A stretch of 64,000 bases of DNA from Vibrio fortis (lineage in GTDB: Bacteria; Pseudomonadota; Gammaproteobacteria; Enterobacterales; Vibrionaceae), in assembly GCF_024347475.1 (NCBI RefSeq), contig NZ_AP025487.1:1860001-1924000 (forward strand). Direction: 5' to 3'. The notes beneath the pieces were generated by a model. That model was not told the DNA's origin and ran no database searches. It saw nothing but the letters and a program-made list of their open reading frames with translations. Position numbers and translations under genes: made by a program. Numbering within the stretch: position 1 is the first letter of the stretch; each line of letters begins with the position of its first letter. Positions 8,972 to 16,970 of this stretch are shown here, in pieces.

Positions 8972-9006
8972 AGGTAAGCCCAATATTAATAGTATTAGGC
9001 TTACCT
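8972..9006. repeat. Hairpin downstream of the PhoD-like gene
   Basis: AGGTAAGCC pairs with GGCTTACCT and the inner AATA with TATT, giving a stem of about 13 bp. It is 68 nt after the stop of the PhoD-like gene and about 65 nt before the TerB-like gene. There is no clear T-run, so it is a weak terminator or a regulatory palindrome. Confidence 0.5.
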
Positions 9007-9073
9007 ATATCTCTACATTATCAATCCGGTTGAGCCTGCAATTTAAATCTGTTTCGCACTATTGGAGCTTATT

Positions 9074-9523
9074 ATGTTTAATTCCCTTACTTCACTGTTC
9101 AAACAACTGATTGAAGGCGAAGACCTTAGTAAAAACGCGAAAGCGTCACCCAATATTGCGATTGCAAGCTTACTTTGTGAAGTTGCAGGTGCCGACCACG
9201 AAATAGACGAGAACGAACAAGCCGCAAAACTGATGCTGATTCAACGCTTACTGGGGCTGACAGAAGAAGAAGCCGGAGAGCTGCTCAAGAAAGCACAACC
9301 GCAAGTAGAACAGTCCGTTTCTCTCTATGACTTTACTTCGCAGCTTCGTGAACTTTCGCAACCTGTACGTATCGATCTAATTAAAGCGATGTGGGAAGTA
9401 GCGCATGCCGATGGCGAGATCGACCCAATGGAAGATGCAGTGATTCGTAAAACAGCGGAACTGCTCTACGTTGACCACAGCGACTTCATCAAAACAAAAC
9501 TAAGCGTACTCGGTGAAGAGTAG
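9074..9523 (+). CDS. TerB-like (tellurite resistance/DjlA N-terminal type) protein
   Basis: The start is the ATG at 9074, preceded by GGAGC; the frame opens four codons earlier without a better site. The 149-residue helical protein has two acidic metal-binding-type repeats, CEVAGADHEIDENEQ and WEVAHADGEIDPMEDA, which are the hallmark of the TerB/co-chaperone DjlA N-terminal fold. It is cytoplasmic. Proteins of this kind are common stand-alone genes in Vibrio and are not by themselves evidence of tellurite resistance. No other ter genes are nearby. Stress or membrane-associated roles have been proposed for the family; the function here is unknown. Confidence 0.85.
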   Translation: MFNSLTSLFKQLIEGEDLSKNAKASPNIAIASLLCEVAGADHEIDENEQAAKLMLIQRLLGLTEEEAGELLKKAQPQVEQSVSLYDFTSQLRELSQPVRIDLIKAMWEVAHADGEIDPMEDAVIRKTAELLYVDHSDFIKTKLSVLGEE

Positions 9524-9582
9524 CGCTACAGTTCACAGAGAATAAATCCGCTCCATAAAGGCTAAGTTTAAAAGGGTTGGCC

Positions 9583-10023
9583 TTAGTCGCGAGATAACGA
9601 ACGCCCATAAAAAATGCCCTTTAACTGTAAAGGCAGCCCATCTTGATTGATAAACAACCCTCTTTGGTCGGATACCATCACGCTACGCTTATTCTCTAAC
9701 TCTCGAATGTATAGGTTTTTTACGTTAAAGGTTTGAGGGTTCGATGCCTGATCTTGTTCTATTTGATAGAGATAATAGTGATCTCCCCAACGAAGAAAGA
9801 CACCAAAAAACTGCTTAACATGCAGCACCTTTCCATATCGGTCATAGCCAATATAATGCATTTTAGCTCTGCCATTTCGCAGACGCAGTGTCACCTCTTC
9901 ATGGCCCAACCCCTCATAAGCGACCTTAAATTGATAGGCATTGTTCGTCGACATACCCGAGACAAGTCCTACCGACAAAATCAGCACAGTGACAAAAATA
10001 ATAGGGATTAAAAAATGTCGCAT
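9583..10023 (-). CDS. ToxS/VtrC-like membrane-anchored partner protein
   Basis: The start is the ATG at 10023 (MRHFLIPIIFVTVLILSVG), one base after the stop of the ToxR-like regulator gene, so the two are translationally coupled. The product is 146 residues: one N-terminal transmembrane segment and a periplasmic domain of alternating beta strands (YQFKVAYEG, VTLRLRNGRAKMHYIGYD, HYYLYQIEQD, LPLQLKGIFYG). This architecture is that of ToxS, TcpH and VtrC, which bind the periplasmic end of a membrane winged-helix regulator, protect it or form a shared ligand-binding lipocalin-like barrel. I see no strong sequence match to any one of them, so the assignment rests on layout and architecture. Confidence 0.6.
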   Translation of the reverse strand: MRHFLIPIIFVTVLILSVGLVSGMSTNNAYQFKVAYEGLGHEEVTLRLRNGRAKMHYIGYDRYGKVLHVKQFFGVFLRWGDHYYLYQIEQDQASNPQTFNVKNLYIRELENKRSVMVSDQRGLFINQDGLPLQLKGIFYGRSLSRD

Positions 10024-10024
10024 C

Positions 10025-10774
10025 TTAGGATTCTTCTCGGCAAGAGAGTGAGGAAAATTCAGGCGAAATATCTGCCCACTCGCCATCAATGAGAGCGACA
10101 GCCTGAATGTTGTTACAGCCAACCCCTCGATCATGTAGGTACAGACGAGTCACACCAAGATTTGAGAGTTTATTGAACAGTGCTTCATCTTTGCTCACGA
10201 TCTTAATGTCGTCATGAACCACCTCGATACCAGCAATAGTTTCATCACTCATGAAAAATGCCATTTGGTAGAAGGTGATAGAGAGCCCTAAAGCAATCAA
10301 AGAGCCTAATGCTCCTTTTATGAGCTGTGCTCCCGTTAAGCCAAACATGACGCTCTCTGGGGAAGTAAGTGGCTCACAAGCATCTTTGGTGTTCAAATTA
10401 CTCTGAGTGCTTGTTTTTTCCTTAGTTTCCGACTCCTCCATAGCAGGAATAGAAGCTAAGGAATCGAAAGCTGGAATGCAGTAGCCCTCTTTTTGCACCG
10501 TCACCACCTTAAACGGTGCATCAAACGTCATCAATGCATTACGTAAATTCTTAATCGCTACATTGAGCGAGCTATTAGTGACGATTTTCCCTGGCCAACA
10601 TTCTTCGAGAAGAACATCGCGCTTGATGGTTTTAGGGGATTCTTTATACAAGAGATTTAAAATCAGGCACTCTGAATAAGAGAGGCTAACTTGGTGGGAA
10701 GACGTCGTGCTTCGCAAGGTACAAGTATCAAGCTCAAGAACTAAGTCATTTAAGGTTACTTTATTATTATCCAT
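10025..10774 (-). CDS. ToxR-like membrane-bound winged-helix transcriptional regulator
   Basis: A 249-residue protein. Residues 1-110 form an OmpR/PhoB-type winged helix (LSYSECLILNLLYKESPKTI, KRDVLLEECWPGKIVTNSS, LNVAIKNLRNAL, VVTVQKEGYCIP). An acidic linker (about 115-145) leads to a transmembrane segment (GALGSLIALGLSITFYQMAFF) and a periplasmic domain of about 75 residues with two cysteines (GVGCNNIQ and SSLSCREE) that could form a disulphide. There is no receiver domain. This is the ToxR/TcpP/VtrA architecture: DNA binding in the cytoplasm with sensing in the periplasm. It is coupled to a ToxS/VtrC-like gene immediately downstream and follows two exported ABM-like proteins. A perfect 26-bp palindrome lies just upstream. 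The ligand and target genes are unknown. Confidence 0.8.
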   Translation of the reverse strand: MDNNKVTLNDLVLELDTCTLRSTTSSHQVSLSYSECLILNLLYKESPKTIKRDVLLEECWPGKIVTNSSLNVAIKNLRNALMTFDAPFKVVTVQKEGYCIPAFDSLASIPAMEESETKEKTSTQSNLNTKDACEPLTSPESVMFGLTGAQLIKGALGSLIALGLSITFYQMAFFMSDETIAGIEVVHDDIKIVSKDEALFNKLSNLGVTRLYLHDRGVGCNNIQAVALIDGEWADISPEFSSLSCREES

Positions 10775-10790
10775 ACCGTAGACAAACGAA

Positions 10791-10816
10791 TGTGCTAATC
10801 GTTATAGATTAGCACA
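10791..10816. promoter_or_regulatory. Perfect palindrome before the ToxR-like gene
   Basis: TGTGCTAATC and GATTAGCACA form a perfect 10-bp inverted repeat with a 6-nt spacer, 17 to 42 nt upstream of the regulator start and 22 nt after the stop of the preceding gene. There is no T-run on the minus strand. It may be an operator, possibly autoregulatory, or a weak terminator. Confidence 0.5.
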
Positions 10817-10837
10817 TATAGAAATATTATATCAGAA

Positions 10838-11518
10838 TCAAAGCTTTAGCTTGAAGCCCAACTCGCTAACGTGAATATCCGCAAAGCCTAGTTTTACTGC
10901 TTCTAATTCGTTCGCTACTTGTCTTGCATGCTCTTCATCTTTAGCAAGCACAGCAATAGAGTAAACAGGGCGAATCATTTGCGTCCCGCCATCCGTTGAC
11001 GCTGAAATATCCTTGTTAAAGAGGTACGCCGACGTAATGGTGCTCGTTGCACTCCAATCAACAATTTTCTGCAGATCTCGGCCAATCACCTTATCCACCA
11101 GCAATTTGTCTTCTGGCTGTTTCCAACTCAACTCGACAGCATAATTAGTGAAGGCAACCTCCGAGTTCAGCCATTTATTGCCTATCTCTCTAACCTCAGT
11201 GATTTCTGCCAGCTCTTTATATTGAAGTGGCAAATTGCCTATCGTATTTCGAACTTCTTGTTCACTGTTGGCTTCCATCACAAACTTAATAATCGGAAAC
11301 GACTTATCGCCAATGAAGCTCTCACTCACAAACATATCGTGAATTAGGCCTGCATCAATCAAGTTAGCAAAGGCTTTCTTTTGATTTGGCATTGCATCAA
11401 ATACGGCCTGCGCATCGTCCGTTTTCCACGCAACTGCGACACCGAAAGCCGCCGCATTAATATTAAAAGATAAAAATAAGCTAAAAAAAGCTAAAGTCAT
11501 CGGGGTTATGTTTCTCAT
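10838..11518 (-). CDS. Exported protein with two ferredoxin-fold (DABB-like) repeats
   Basis: I prefer the ATG at 11518 (MRNITPMTLAFFSLFLSFN), which has AAGAG 8 nt upstream; an in-frame ATG at 11527 is possible. A signal peptide ends near NINAAA. The mature protein contains two similar halves. GVAVAWKTDD and YAVELSWKQP begin them, and FPIIKFVMEANSEQEVRN and RPVYSIAVLAKDEEHARQ form the second strand and helix of each. This is the pattern of a duplicated dimeric alpha/beta-barrel (ABM/muconolactone-isomerase-like) domain. Haem, quinone or small aromatic binding is usual in this fold, but no ligand can be assigned. It lies between the ABM protein gene and the ToxR-like regulator gene on the same strand. 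Confidence 0.65.
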   Translation of the reverse strand: MRNITPMTLAFFSLFLSFNINAAAFGVAVAWKTDDAQAVFDAMPNQKKAFANLIDAGLIHDMFVSESFIGDKSFPIIKFVMEANSEQEVRNTIGNLPLQYKELAEITEVREIGNKWLNSEVAFTNYAVELSWKQPEDKLLVDKVIGRDLQKIVDWSATSTITSAYLFNKDISASTDGGTQMIRPVYSIAVLAKDEEHARQVANELEAVKLGFADIHVSELGFKLKL

Positions 11519-11530
11519 CAGCGTCATCTC

Positions 11531-11902
11531 TTAGTCTCGTATAATCTGGTATAAGGCAGGATCAGCAGATACACCTTGTATCATCATTGGCGGTAACTCG
11601 TTTCTCATGGTCGCAATTGCACTTTTGAACATGGCCTCGCTCTCCCACTGCGCGACGTTGATGAAACGGTAAGTCGCATCATCATTGAGTGAACGATGCA
11701 ATTTAGTCGAGATATAGCCCGGTTGTTGCTCCAGAATGTCTCTCGCAGCCTCCCAATACTCAAGTGTCACTTCTTCGCTTGACTCATCTACGGCAAAGGT
11801 ATTGATCAACACTACTGGCTTAGCCATTGCCAAGCTGCTCACGGTTAACGTCAGAACACTGAGTGCGAGATTGATAGACTTTCTTATTTTCATTGGTTTC
11901 AT
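11531..11902 (-). CDS. Exported antibiotic-biosynthesis-monooxygenase (ABM)-like protein
   Basis: The ATG at 11902 (MKPMKIRKSINLALSVLTLT) is chosen because AAGGGAG lies 6 nt upstream and a signal peptide ending near SLAMA follows; the open frame extends 40 codons further upstream without support. The mature part of about 95 residues has the single-domain ABM fold: VLINTFAVDE, EYWEAARDILEQQPGYISTKLH, RFINVAQWESEAMFKSAIAT. Cytoplasmic relatives are cofactor-free monooxygenases or haem-degrading enzymes; an exported version is unusual. The next gene starts 12 nt after the stop and encodes a second exported protein of the same fold, so the pair probably acts together in the periplasm. Confidence 0.75.
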   Translation of the reverse strand: MKPMKIRKSINLALSVLTLTVSSLAMAKPVVLINTFAVDESSEEVTLEYWEAARDILEQQPGYISTKLHRSLNDDATYRFINVAQWESEAMFKSAIATMRNELPPMMIQGVSADPALYQIIRD

Positions 11903-12203
11903 GGTCACTCCCTTGTAAAAGCGAGAGAAACTTAACACAAGATTTGGCGATAAAAAGACCGCGAGGCGATGTTTAATATTAATTAAAAGCTGATTCGTTG
12001 ATGGAGCATCAAAACGTTCCAAAATCCATTATTACAATCACCATTCATCCCTCTTCCATCATTTTGATTCTCATATTGATATATTCACCCACACTCTTAT
12101 CTCCAAAATAAAAAACCCAAATAAAAAGCATAAATTTCAACCACTTATTTTTTGGCACTCTCTTTGCTCTATTTAGGTTTTTAGGGATAAAAGGGAACCG
12201 ACC
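11903..12203. other. Divergent intergenic region
   Basis: This AT-rich stretch separates the minus-strand ABM cluster from the plus-strand lipoprotein/LruC pair and must carry both promoters. The lipoprotein start is preceded by AAGGGAAC. I see no conserved RNA or coding sequence. Confidence 0.5.
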
Positions 12204-12674
12204 ATGAGAAAGCTAATTCCGACAATATTGACGACAGCCGTTGCTCTCACCCTACATGGATGTGGAGGTGGCGGCGGTGGTGGTGGAAGCACCTCAGCAC
12301 CAGCTCCAACACAGAGCTTTTCCGACATCTCCGTACCGAGCTCGTTTGAGTGGAGTGGCTCAACCACTCGTGATTTGACCATTAACGTAGTCAGCGAAGT
12401 ATCGCAACGTGACGGCCAAGCCGCAGCAATTCGTGGCTCTCACATCGTCAAGCTTTACAGCATGAGCAGTAACGGCACAGATTCACAGCCCATCTTCACT
12501 GGAATGACGAACAGCGATGGTCAACTGACGAACAGCTTAAGCCTCTTAGATACTTGGCAAGGAATTAAGCTGGTAGCACTTGTGCGCGGCGGTGAGTGTA
12601 TTTCGCAGGTTGAGTCCGCTGACATTATGAACGATCTGTATGTCAGCTGTGACATCGTTTTAGACGCAGATTAA
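12204..12674 (+). CDS. Glycine-tract lipoprotein
   Basis: A 156-residue lipoprotein. The signal MRKLIPTILTTAVALTLHGC ends in a lipobox with Cys20, and a run of eight glycines follows, then SerThrSerAlaProAlaPro, a flexible tether. Position +2 is Gly, so sorting to the outer membrane is expected. The rest looks like a small beta-sandwich (FEWSGSTTRDLTINVVSEVS, IVKLYSMSSNG, DGQLTNSLSLLDTWQGIKLV) with two cysteines near the end (GGECISQ, YVSCDIV) that may pair. It ends 12 nt before the LruC-domain gene, whose ribosome binding site overlaps its stop codon, so the two form a unit. The function is unknown; a role in anchoring the LruC protein is a guess. Confidence 0.8.
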   Translation: MRKLIPTILTTAVALTLHGCGGGGGGGGSTSAPAPTQSFSDISVPSSFEWSGSTTRDLTINVVSEVSQRDGQAAAIRGSHIVKLYSMSSNGTDSQPIFTGMTNSDGQLTNSLSLLDTWQGIKLVALVRGGECISQVESADIMNDLYVSCDIVLDAD

Positions 12675-12686
12675 GGAGTGGGAATT

Positions 12687-14372
12687 ATGGATAACTTCAA
12701 AAAATCACTGCTTGTGGCTAGTTCAATTGCTGCGTGTAGTTTTTCCAATCAAGTATTAGCAGCAGCTTCGGAAAACCAAACGACAGATAATGGCGATGGT
12801 TCTACGACTGTAACTCAAAAGATCAATGCCAGCAGTACCTCTCCTCATTATGTTGCGCCTTCTGGGTACGGGTTTTCGATCTACAGTAATAAAAACGAAG
12901 ACTACTCTTGGCAACACGATATTTCGATTCCATCTGGTGCACAGGTGACTTCTGCAACCCTTACTATCTATGCCTATGATGTAGATTCAGAAGCTCATCA
13001 CGGTGAAAACGGCGAATACGATAGTGTTACCGTAGACGGAACCTTGCTCAACCCTGGCTTCCTTCAAGGAACCAACAACAATTGGTCGACAACTGTTTTT
13101 GACTTACCCCTTGCTTCGCTGGATGACGGGTTAGTTAATGTCGACCTAGACATCGACGTTAATGGTGACGGTTGGTTAACCACACTTGATTACAGCTTGT
13201 TGACCGTCACCTATACCGAGATTGAAAACGATCCTCCATTCACGCCGACCTTATCTCGAAGCAGTGGTTTAGGTGATAACGACCCGTTAGTTGTTTCTGT
13301 AACAGGGCCTAACCCAGCCGATCCAGACGGAGATTCCGTAACTTACACTTACCGTTGGTTTGTGGATGTTGGCCAAGGTTTCTATGTAGATGATGAGTTT
13401 GTCGGCAAGAATGACAACAACGGCGCAACCCTGCCAGCGAATCAAACTGCAAACGGAGAGCTATGGAAGGTTCAAGTTACTGCTGTCGATTCCAACGGTT
13501 TAATAAGTAACTTTGCTGAAATCAGCTGGCCTGAGATTGGCGATAGTGATGGCGACGGTGTCGCTGATGCCAATGACTACGCTCCAAACGATCCGAATAT
13601 TGCGTTCTACAGCCGCACACCAACAACTGGCTGGCACACATTAGCATATGAAGATCTATGGCCTTATGAAGGTGATTACGACCTCAATGATTTCGTTACC
13701 CGTTACGCTTACGGTGTTTACACCAACGCAAGCAATGAAATCACTCGATTCGAATACTATGGCCAAGCCGTAGCGCGTGGTGCTGCTGATGACAACAGCT
13801 TTGCTATTTCTTTAGCTGGATTAGAAGCGTCTGATGTCGGTACGTTGACTCGCACCATTAACGGTGTCACCACAACCGTCACTCCTGAGTCTGGTCACAG
13901 TGGTGAGATGGTATTCGTGTTGATTGACAGTGTAAGTGACTTGCTACCAGCCAACGGCTCATCAAACTTCTACAATACTGAAGCGGGTGACAACCGAAGT
14001 GCAGTCGATTACAGCGCATCACTGGTGATTAATGGTTCAATGAGTAGCTTAGCGCCAAAAGCGTTCAACCCATTCATTTTCAAAGTTGGTTCTCGAAACA
14101 AAGAGATCCACTTGATGAACTACCCTAGTACCGACCTAGCCAACACCAGTATCTTCGGTGTCGGTGATGATGATAGTGTTGCCGAGAATAATGAGTTCTA
14201 TCAAACCCAAGCTGGTCTGCCGTGGGCACTGGATATTCCTGCAAACTGGGCTCATCCATACGAGAGAACAGATACTAGCCAAGCGTACCCAGACATCAAA
14301 CCTTGGGCGGAAAGTGGTGGCGTAAATAAACCTAACTGGCATGCCAACCCAAATGCGAACAAAACATGGTAA
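12687..14372 (+). CDS. Secreted LruC-domain protein
   Basis: The ATG at 12687 has AAGGAG 8 nt upstream; a GTG three codons earlier overlaps that site and is rejected. The product is 561 residues with a signal peptide (MDNFKKSLLVASSIAACSFS, cleaved near VLAAA). Residues about 30-185 form a beta-rich domain (YGFSIYSNKNEDYSWQHDIS). Residues about 190-275 resemble an Ig/cadherin-like domain (DPDGDSVTYTYRWFVDV). An acidic DSDGDGVADANDYAPNDP segment (a type 3 thrombospondin-like calcium motif) then leads to the C-terminal LruC domain (DUF4842), with LAYEDLWPYEGDYDLNDFV and the WALDIPANWAHPYE region. LruC proteins are surface or secreted proteins of unknown activity. It is paired with the lipoprotein gene upstream and followed by a terminator. 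Confidence 0.82.
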   Translation: MDNFKKSLLVASSIAACSFSNQVLAAASENQTTDNGDGSTTVTQKINASSTSPHYVAPSGYGFSIYSNKNEDYSWQHDISIPSGAQVTSATLTIYAYDVDSEAHHGENGEYDSVTVDGTLLNPGFLQGTNNNWSTTVFDLPLASLDDGLVNVDLDIDVNGDGWLTTLDYSLLTVTYTEIENDPPFTPTLSRSSGLGDNDPLVVSVTGPNPADPDGDSVTYTYRWFVDVGQGFYVDDEFVGKNDNNGATLPANQTANGELWKVQVTAVDSNGLISNFAEISWPEIGDSDGDGVADANDYAPNDPNIAFYSRTPTTGWHTLAYEDLWPYEGDYDLNDFVTRYAYGVYTNASNEITRFEYYGQAVARGAADDNSFAISLAGLEASDVGTLTRTINGVTTTVTPESGHSGEMVFVLIDSVSDLLPANGSSNFYNTEAGDNRSAVDYSASLVINGSMSSLAPKAFNPFIFKVGSRNKEIHLMNYPSTDLANTSIFGVGDDDSVAENNEFYQTQAGLPWALDIPANWAHPYERTDTSQAYPDIKPWAESGGVNKPNWHANPNANKTW

Positions 14373-14415
14373 ACACAAACCAAAAACCTGAATGACAATC
14401 CAGGACACCAATAGC

Positions 14416-14445
14416 AAAAAAGCCATCAATCATGATGGCTTTTTC
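14416..14445. terminator. Bidirectional terminator between LruC and exonuclease genes
   Basis: AAAAAAGCCATCA and TGATGGCTTTTT form a stem with A-run and T-run on both sides. It serves the plus-strand LruC gene and the converging minus-strand exonuclease gene. Confidence 0.9.
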
Positions 14446-14461
14446 GTTTATAGCGTTCGCT

Positions 14462-14992
14462 TTAAAGCATGGTCAACGTCAACTTAGCGAGATTATAAGC
14501 ATCAACATAACCCGAATGCTGACGCCCTTCCCACTCGATATTTTGCGCTTCTTGAGCCGCCCGGTGGCCAATACGTTTATCTTTAAGACGATGTTGAATG
14601 CGATATAAGGTCGCGATATTCAGGAACTCGGTAAACGGAGGTTCAATCCCCTTTTCAATACACTCTTTGTGTAAGATTAGGTCGTCACGTCCCCAAGCTG
14701 CGTAAATCTTATTAGGACCACCAAAATTTTTGATCATCGACTGAACCACTGACGCGAGTGGACGCCCTTGCTTCTCAATTTTACGCGGTGTAATACCCGT
14801 CAACTCAGCGCAGAACAAAGAGACTTCATCTTTCTCAGGCTTAACGTAGTACTGCGCTCGTTTCACGATTTCTCCGGACGCTAGATCAATCTCGGCCAGA
14901 CCCACTTCAATGATCTCGCCCGTTGTTCCCACTCCGTCTTCGTTCCAACAGCACATTTCCAAATCGAAACAGACTACTCGATTGTGATTCAT
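14462..14992 (-). CDS. Eri1/KapD-like 3'-5' exonuclease (DEDDh)
   Basis: The ATG at 14992 (MNHNRVVCFDLEMCCWNED) is preferred because the exonuclease fold begins at once; 20 further codons upstream are open but add nothing recognisable. The 176-residue product has the three exonuclease motifs: FDLEMCCW (DxE), the middle AAWGRDDLILHKEC segment and HSGYVDAYNLA (H-x4-D). The DLEMCCW form is typical of the Eri1-like branch, which trims RNA 3' ends, including structured RNAs, in the cytoplasm. Length fits single-domain members. It runs convergently to the LruC gene and lies 80 nt downstream of the CHASE-GGDEF gene on the same strand. Confidence 0.85.
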   Translation of the reverse strand: MNHNRVVCFDLEMCCWNEDGVGTTGEIIEVGLAEIDLASGEIVKRAQYYVKPEKDEVSLFCAELTGITPRKIEKQGRPLASVVQSMIKNFGGPNKIYAAWGRDDLILHKECIEKGIEPPFTEFLNIATLYRIQHRLKDKRIGHRAAQEAQNIEWEGRQHSGYVDAYNLAKLTLTML

Positions 14993-15071
14993 ACGTTGCC
15001 TAATTATCCCGTCAAAAATTTCAAAGGACCGATTGTACCTGAGCCGCTGCAAGATCTCGACCCTGGAGGTT

Positions 15072-16622
15072 TCAAGTGCTCAATTCACCTGCAATTGTCA
15101 CTTGGTTTCGTCCATTTACTTTACTTTGATAAAGCATACTATCGGTCAGCTGTAAAATTTCTTCCGTATCTTCACTGACACGAATAGCCGCGCCAATGCT
15201 CAATGTGCAATGCAGTTGTTGATCTTTGTGTTCACAAACCGTTTCACGAACTCGATTAAGAATGCAGTCCAAGTAACCTGACAGTTGCTCTTTTTCGGCG
15301 ATTGTAGAGAGAATACAGAACTCATCCCCACCAATTCGGAATAGATTATCGCCAGATTTTAGACTCACAGAGATAACTTTAATCACGTGTACTAGCAAAG
15401 CATCACCGGCAGGATGACCGAATTCGTCATTGATCGCTTTGAACTTATCGATATCAAACCCAATCAAGCTGAAAGGCTTGTCGCTTCTTATGGCACTGTC
15501 GAGCATTTTATTGAAGGCGCGACGATTATAAATCTCGGTCAGGCTGTCATGATTGGCAAGAAAGCGCAGCTCTTCCGTTCTCTTGTCTAGCATTTGATAG
15601 AGACGCTCTTTTTCTCGTACTTGCAGGTTTACTATGTACGCCAACAACAGTGAGATCATCGTCCCTACAAGCGCAATGCCCGCCAACACTAGGTAACCAT
15701 CAAAAGATATGTATGAGTTGATCTTGTAGTCAATCGTCCATTGTCGATTCGTCAGCATGATGTGTTTCGTTATATGCTGGCCATCAACGCTTTCAAAACC
15801 ATCAGATTCAAACAATAGCGGCGCATCTTCCGCTTCGAATCCATGATCCGTAACACGAACGTACACATCCATATCACCCACAGTCGATGCCAATAGGTTT
15901 TCAAAATAGAAGGTTGTACGTATCACTCCAATAACCACCCCCAGCAGATTGTCACTTTGACCATCAAACACTGGGTGGTACACCAACATACCCGTTTTCG
16001 GTAGATCTCGACTCAAACCATCTTGAAGTAATCGAACTTTATCCGAGATGTTCGCTTCGCGTGTCTCGCGAATGTTTTCCACGATGCGCTTAAAGCGTTC
16101 ACGGGAGGAGTAGAACCCGAGTACCTTGTTGTTACGCTCTGTGTTTGGGTAAAGGTCGCTTGCGATGAAGGCAGGTTCACCACCTAGCACATAGCCGTAA
16201 GTCTTGGGACCGTGTTTAGGAATGGTATAGAGTTCAAAAGATGGGTGGATCGCTTTCATTTTCTCAGTGTGCTGTTCAATTTCGTCTGCGGTGACTTTTT
16301 GCATCCATTGCAGCCCGATAAGGCTTTTAGAGCCATTGATAGTTTGCTCTGCAAAACGATCGAACTTGTCCCAGTTTTGAGGATCATTGGAGTAAAAGAA
16401 ATTGGCACCAGAGCCAATGTAAGCCACATCGTTGTCTATAAAGGCTTTCAAACTCAACGTTTGATGATCAGCAAAGCTGTCTAAATTTGCCTTTAAGGAA
16501 CGACTCTGGCTTATAGCAACGAGTACGAGACACAACACCGTTATCAAAAATGTGACAGAAAAAGCAACTAACGGGAGCGTTCGTTTTTTCAACCCGGTTG
16601 TAGGGTCGATAGTATGGGGCAT
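15072..16622 (-). CDS. CHASE-domain diguanylate cyclase
   Basis: A 516-residue inner-membrane protein. The first transmembrane segment (PLVAFSVTFLITVLCLVLVA) is followed by a periplasmic CHASE sensor domain (about 40-300; SGANFFYSNDPQNWDKFDRF, LIGLQWMQKV), a second transmembrane segment (GYLVLAGIALVGTMISLLLAY), a short coiled coil (REKERLYQMLDKRTEELRFLA) and a C-terminal GGDEF domain with an intact RIGGDEF active site. It should make c-di-GMP in response to a periplasmic signal. The product-inhibition site is degenerate (KSGD where RxxD is usual). No partner EAL domain is fused. ATG at 16622 follows GGAAGCTCT. Confidence 0.92.
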   Translation of the reverse strand: MPHTIDPTTGLKKRTLPLVAFSVTFLITVLCLVLVAISQSRSLKANLDSFADHQTLSLKAFIDNDVAYIGSGANFFYSNDPQNWDKFDRFAEQTINGSKSLIGLQWMQKVTADEIEQHTEKMKAIHPSFELYTIPKHGPKTYGYVLGGEPAFIASDLYPNTERNNKVLGFYSSRERFKRIVENIRETREANISDKVRLLQDGLSRDLPKTGMLVYHPVFDGQSDNLLGVVIGVIRTTFYFENLLASTVGDMDVYVRVTDHGFEAEDAPLLFESDGFESVDGQHITKHIMLTNRQWTIDYKINSYISFDGYLVLAGIALVGTMISLLLAYIVNLQVREKERLYQMLDKRTEELRFLANHDSLTEIYNRRAFNKMLDSAIRSDKPFSLIGFDIDKFKAINDEFGHPAGDALLVHVIKVISVSLKSGDNLFRIGGDEFCILSTIAEKEQLSGYLDCILNRVRETVCEHKDQQLHCTLSIGAAIRVSEDTEEILQLTDSMLYQSKVNGRNQVTIAGELST

Positions 16623-16970
16623 AGAGCTTCCAAAACATGGTAATTGATTCGAAAGTATACACTGACAACATGGCAGTCTCTATTCCTCTTTAGGGATGAT
16701 TCTGGAATAGAACTAACACTATTTACAAAGCACGGACATTAATGGTCATTAAACCAACATAACTCGATGGCTTTTCAAGCTAACAAACCAAAAAAAACGT
16801 TTATCAAAAACATTAAATAAAGCTCTTAGACCTTGAATATGCTAGTATCCGTCCATATTTATAGCTTGAAAGAAGCGCATTTACCAAAGTGTAAAACTAG
16901 ATTCTTTCCGACCAGTATATTCATCTATACAAGCGAATATACCGTTAAATCAATCTAAAGAGAAATCACA
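16623..16970. other. Promoter region between the CHASE-GGDEF gene and the DUF2760-Hsp70 locus
   Basis: The 348-bp divergent region is AT-rich. Besides the candidate heat-shock promoter described separately I see no gene or structured RNA. The leader between that promoter and the DUF2760 start is about 110 nt. Confidence 0.5.
16832..16858 (+). promoter_or_regulatory. Candidate sigma-32 (heat-shock) promoter of the DUF2760-Hsp70 locus
   Basis: CTTGAA at 16832-16837 and GTCCATAT at 16851-16858, with 13 nt between, resemble the sigma-32 consensus (CTTGAAA and CCCCATNT). A TTGAAT/TATTTA reading for sigma-70 overlaps the same stretch, so the sigma factor is uncertain. Confidence 0.4.

Noticed and set aside
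9074..9523. Tellurite-resistance operon
   Set aside because: Only a TerB-like protein is present, with no terC, terD or terZ neighbours; stand-alone TerB-like genes are common.
11903..12022. 40-codon N-terminal extension of the exported ABM protein
   Set aside because: The ATG at 11902 has a good ribosome site and begins a proper signal peptide; the extension would bury it.
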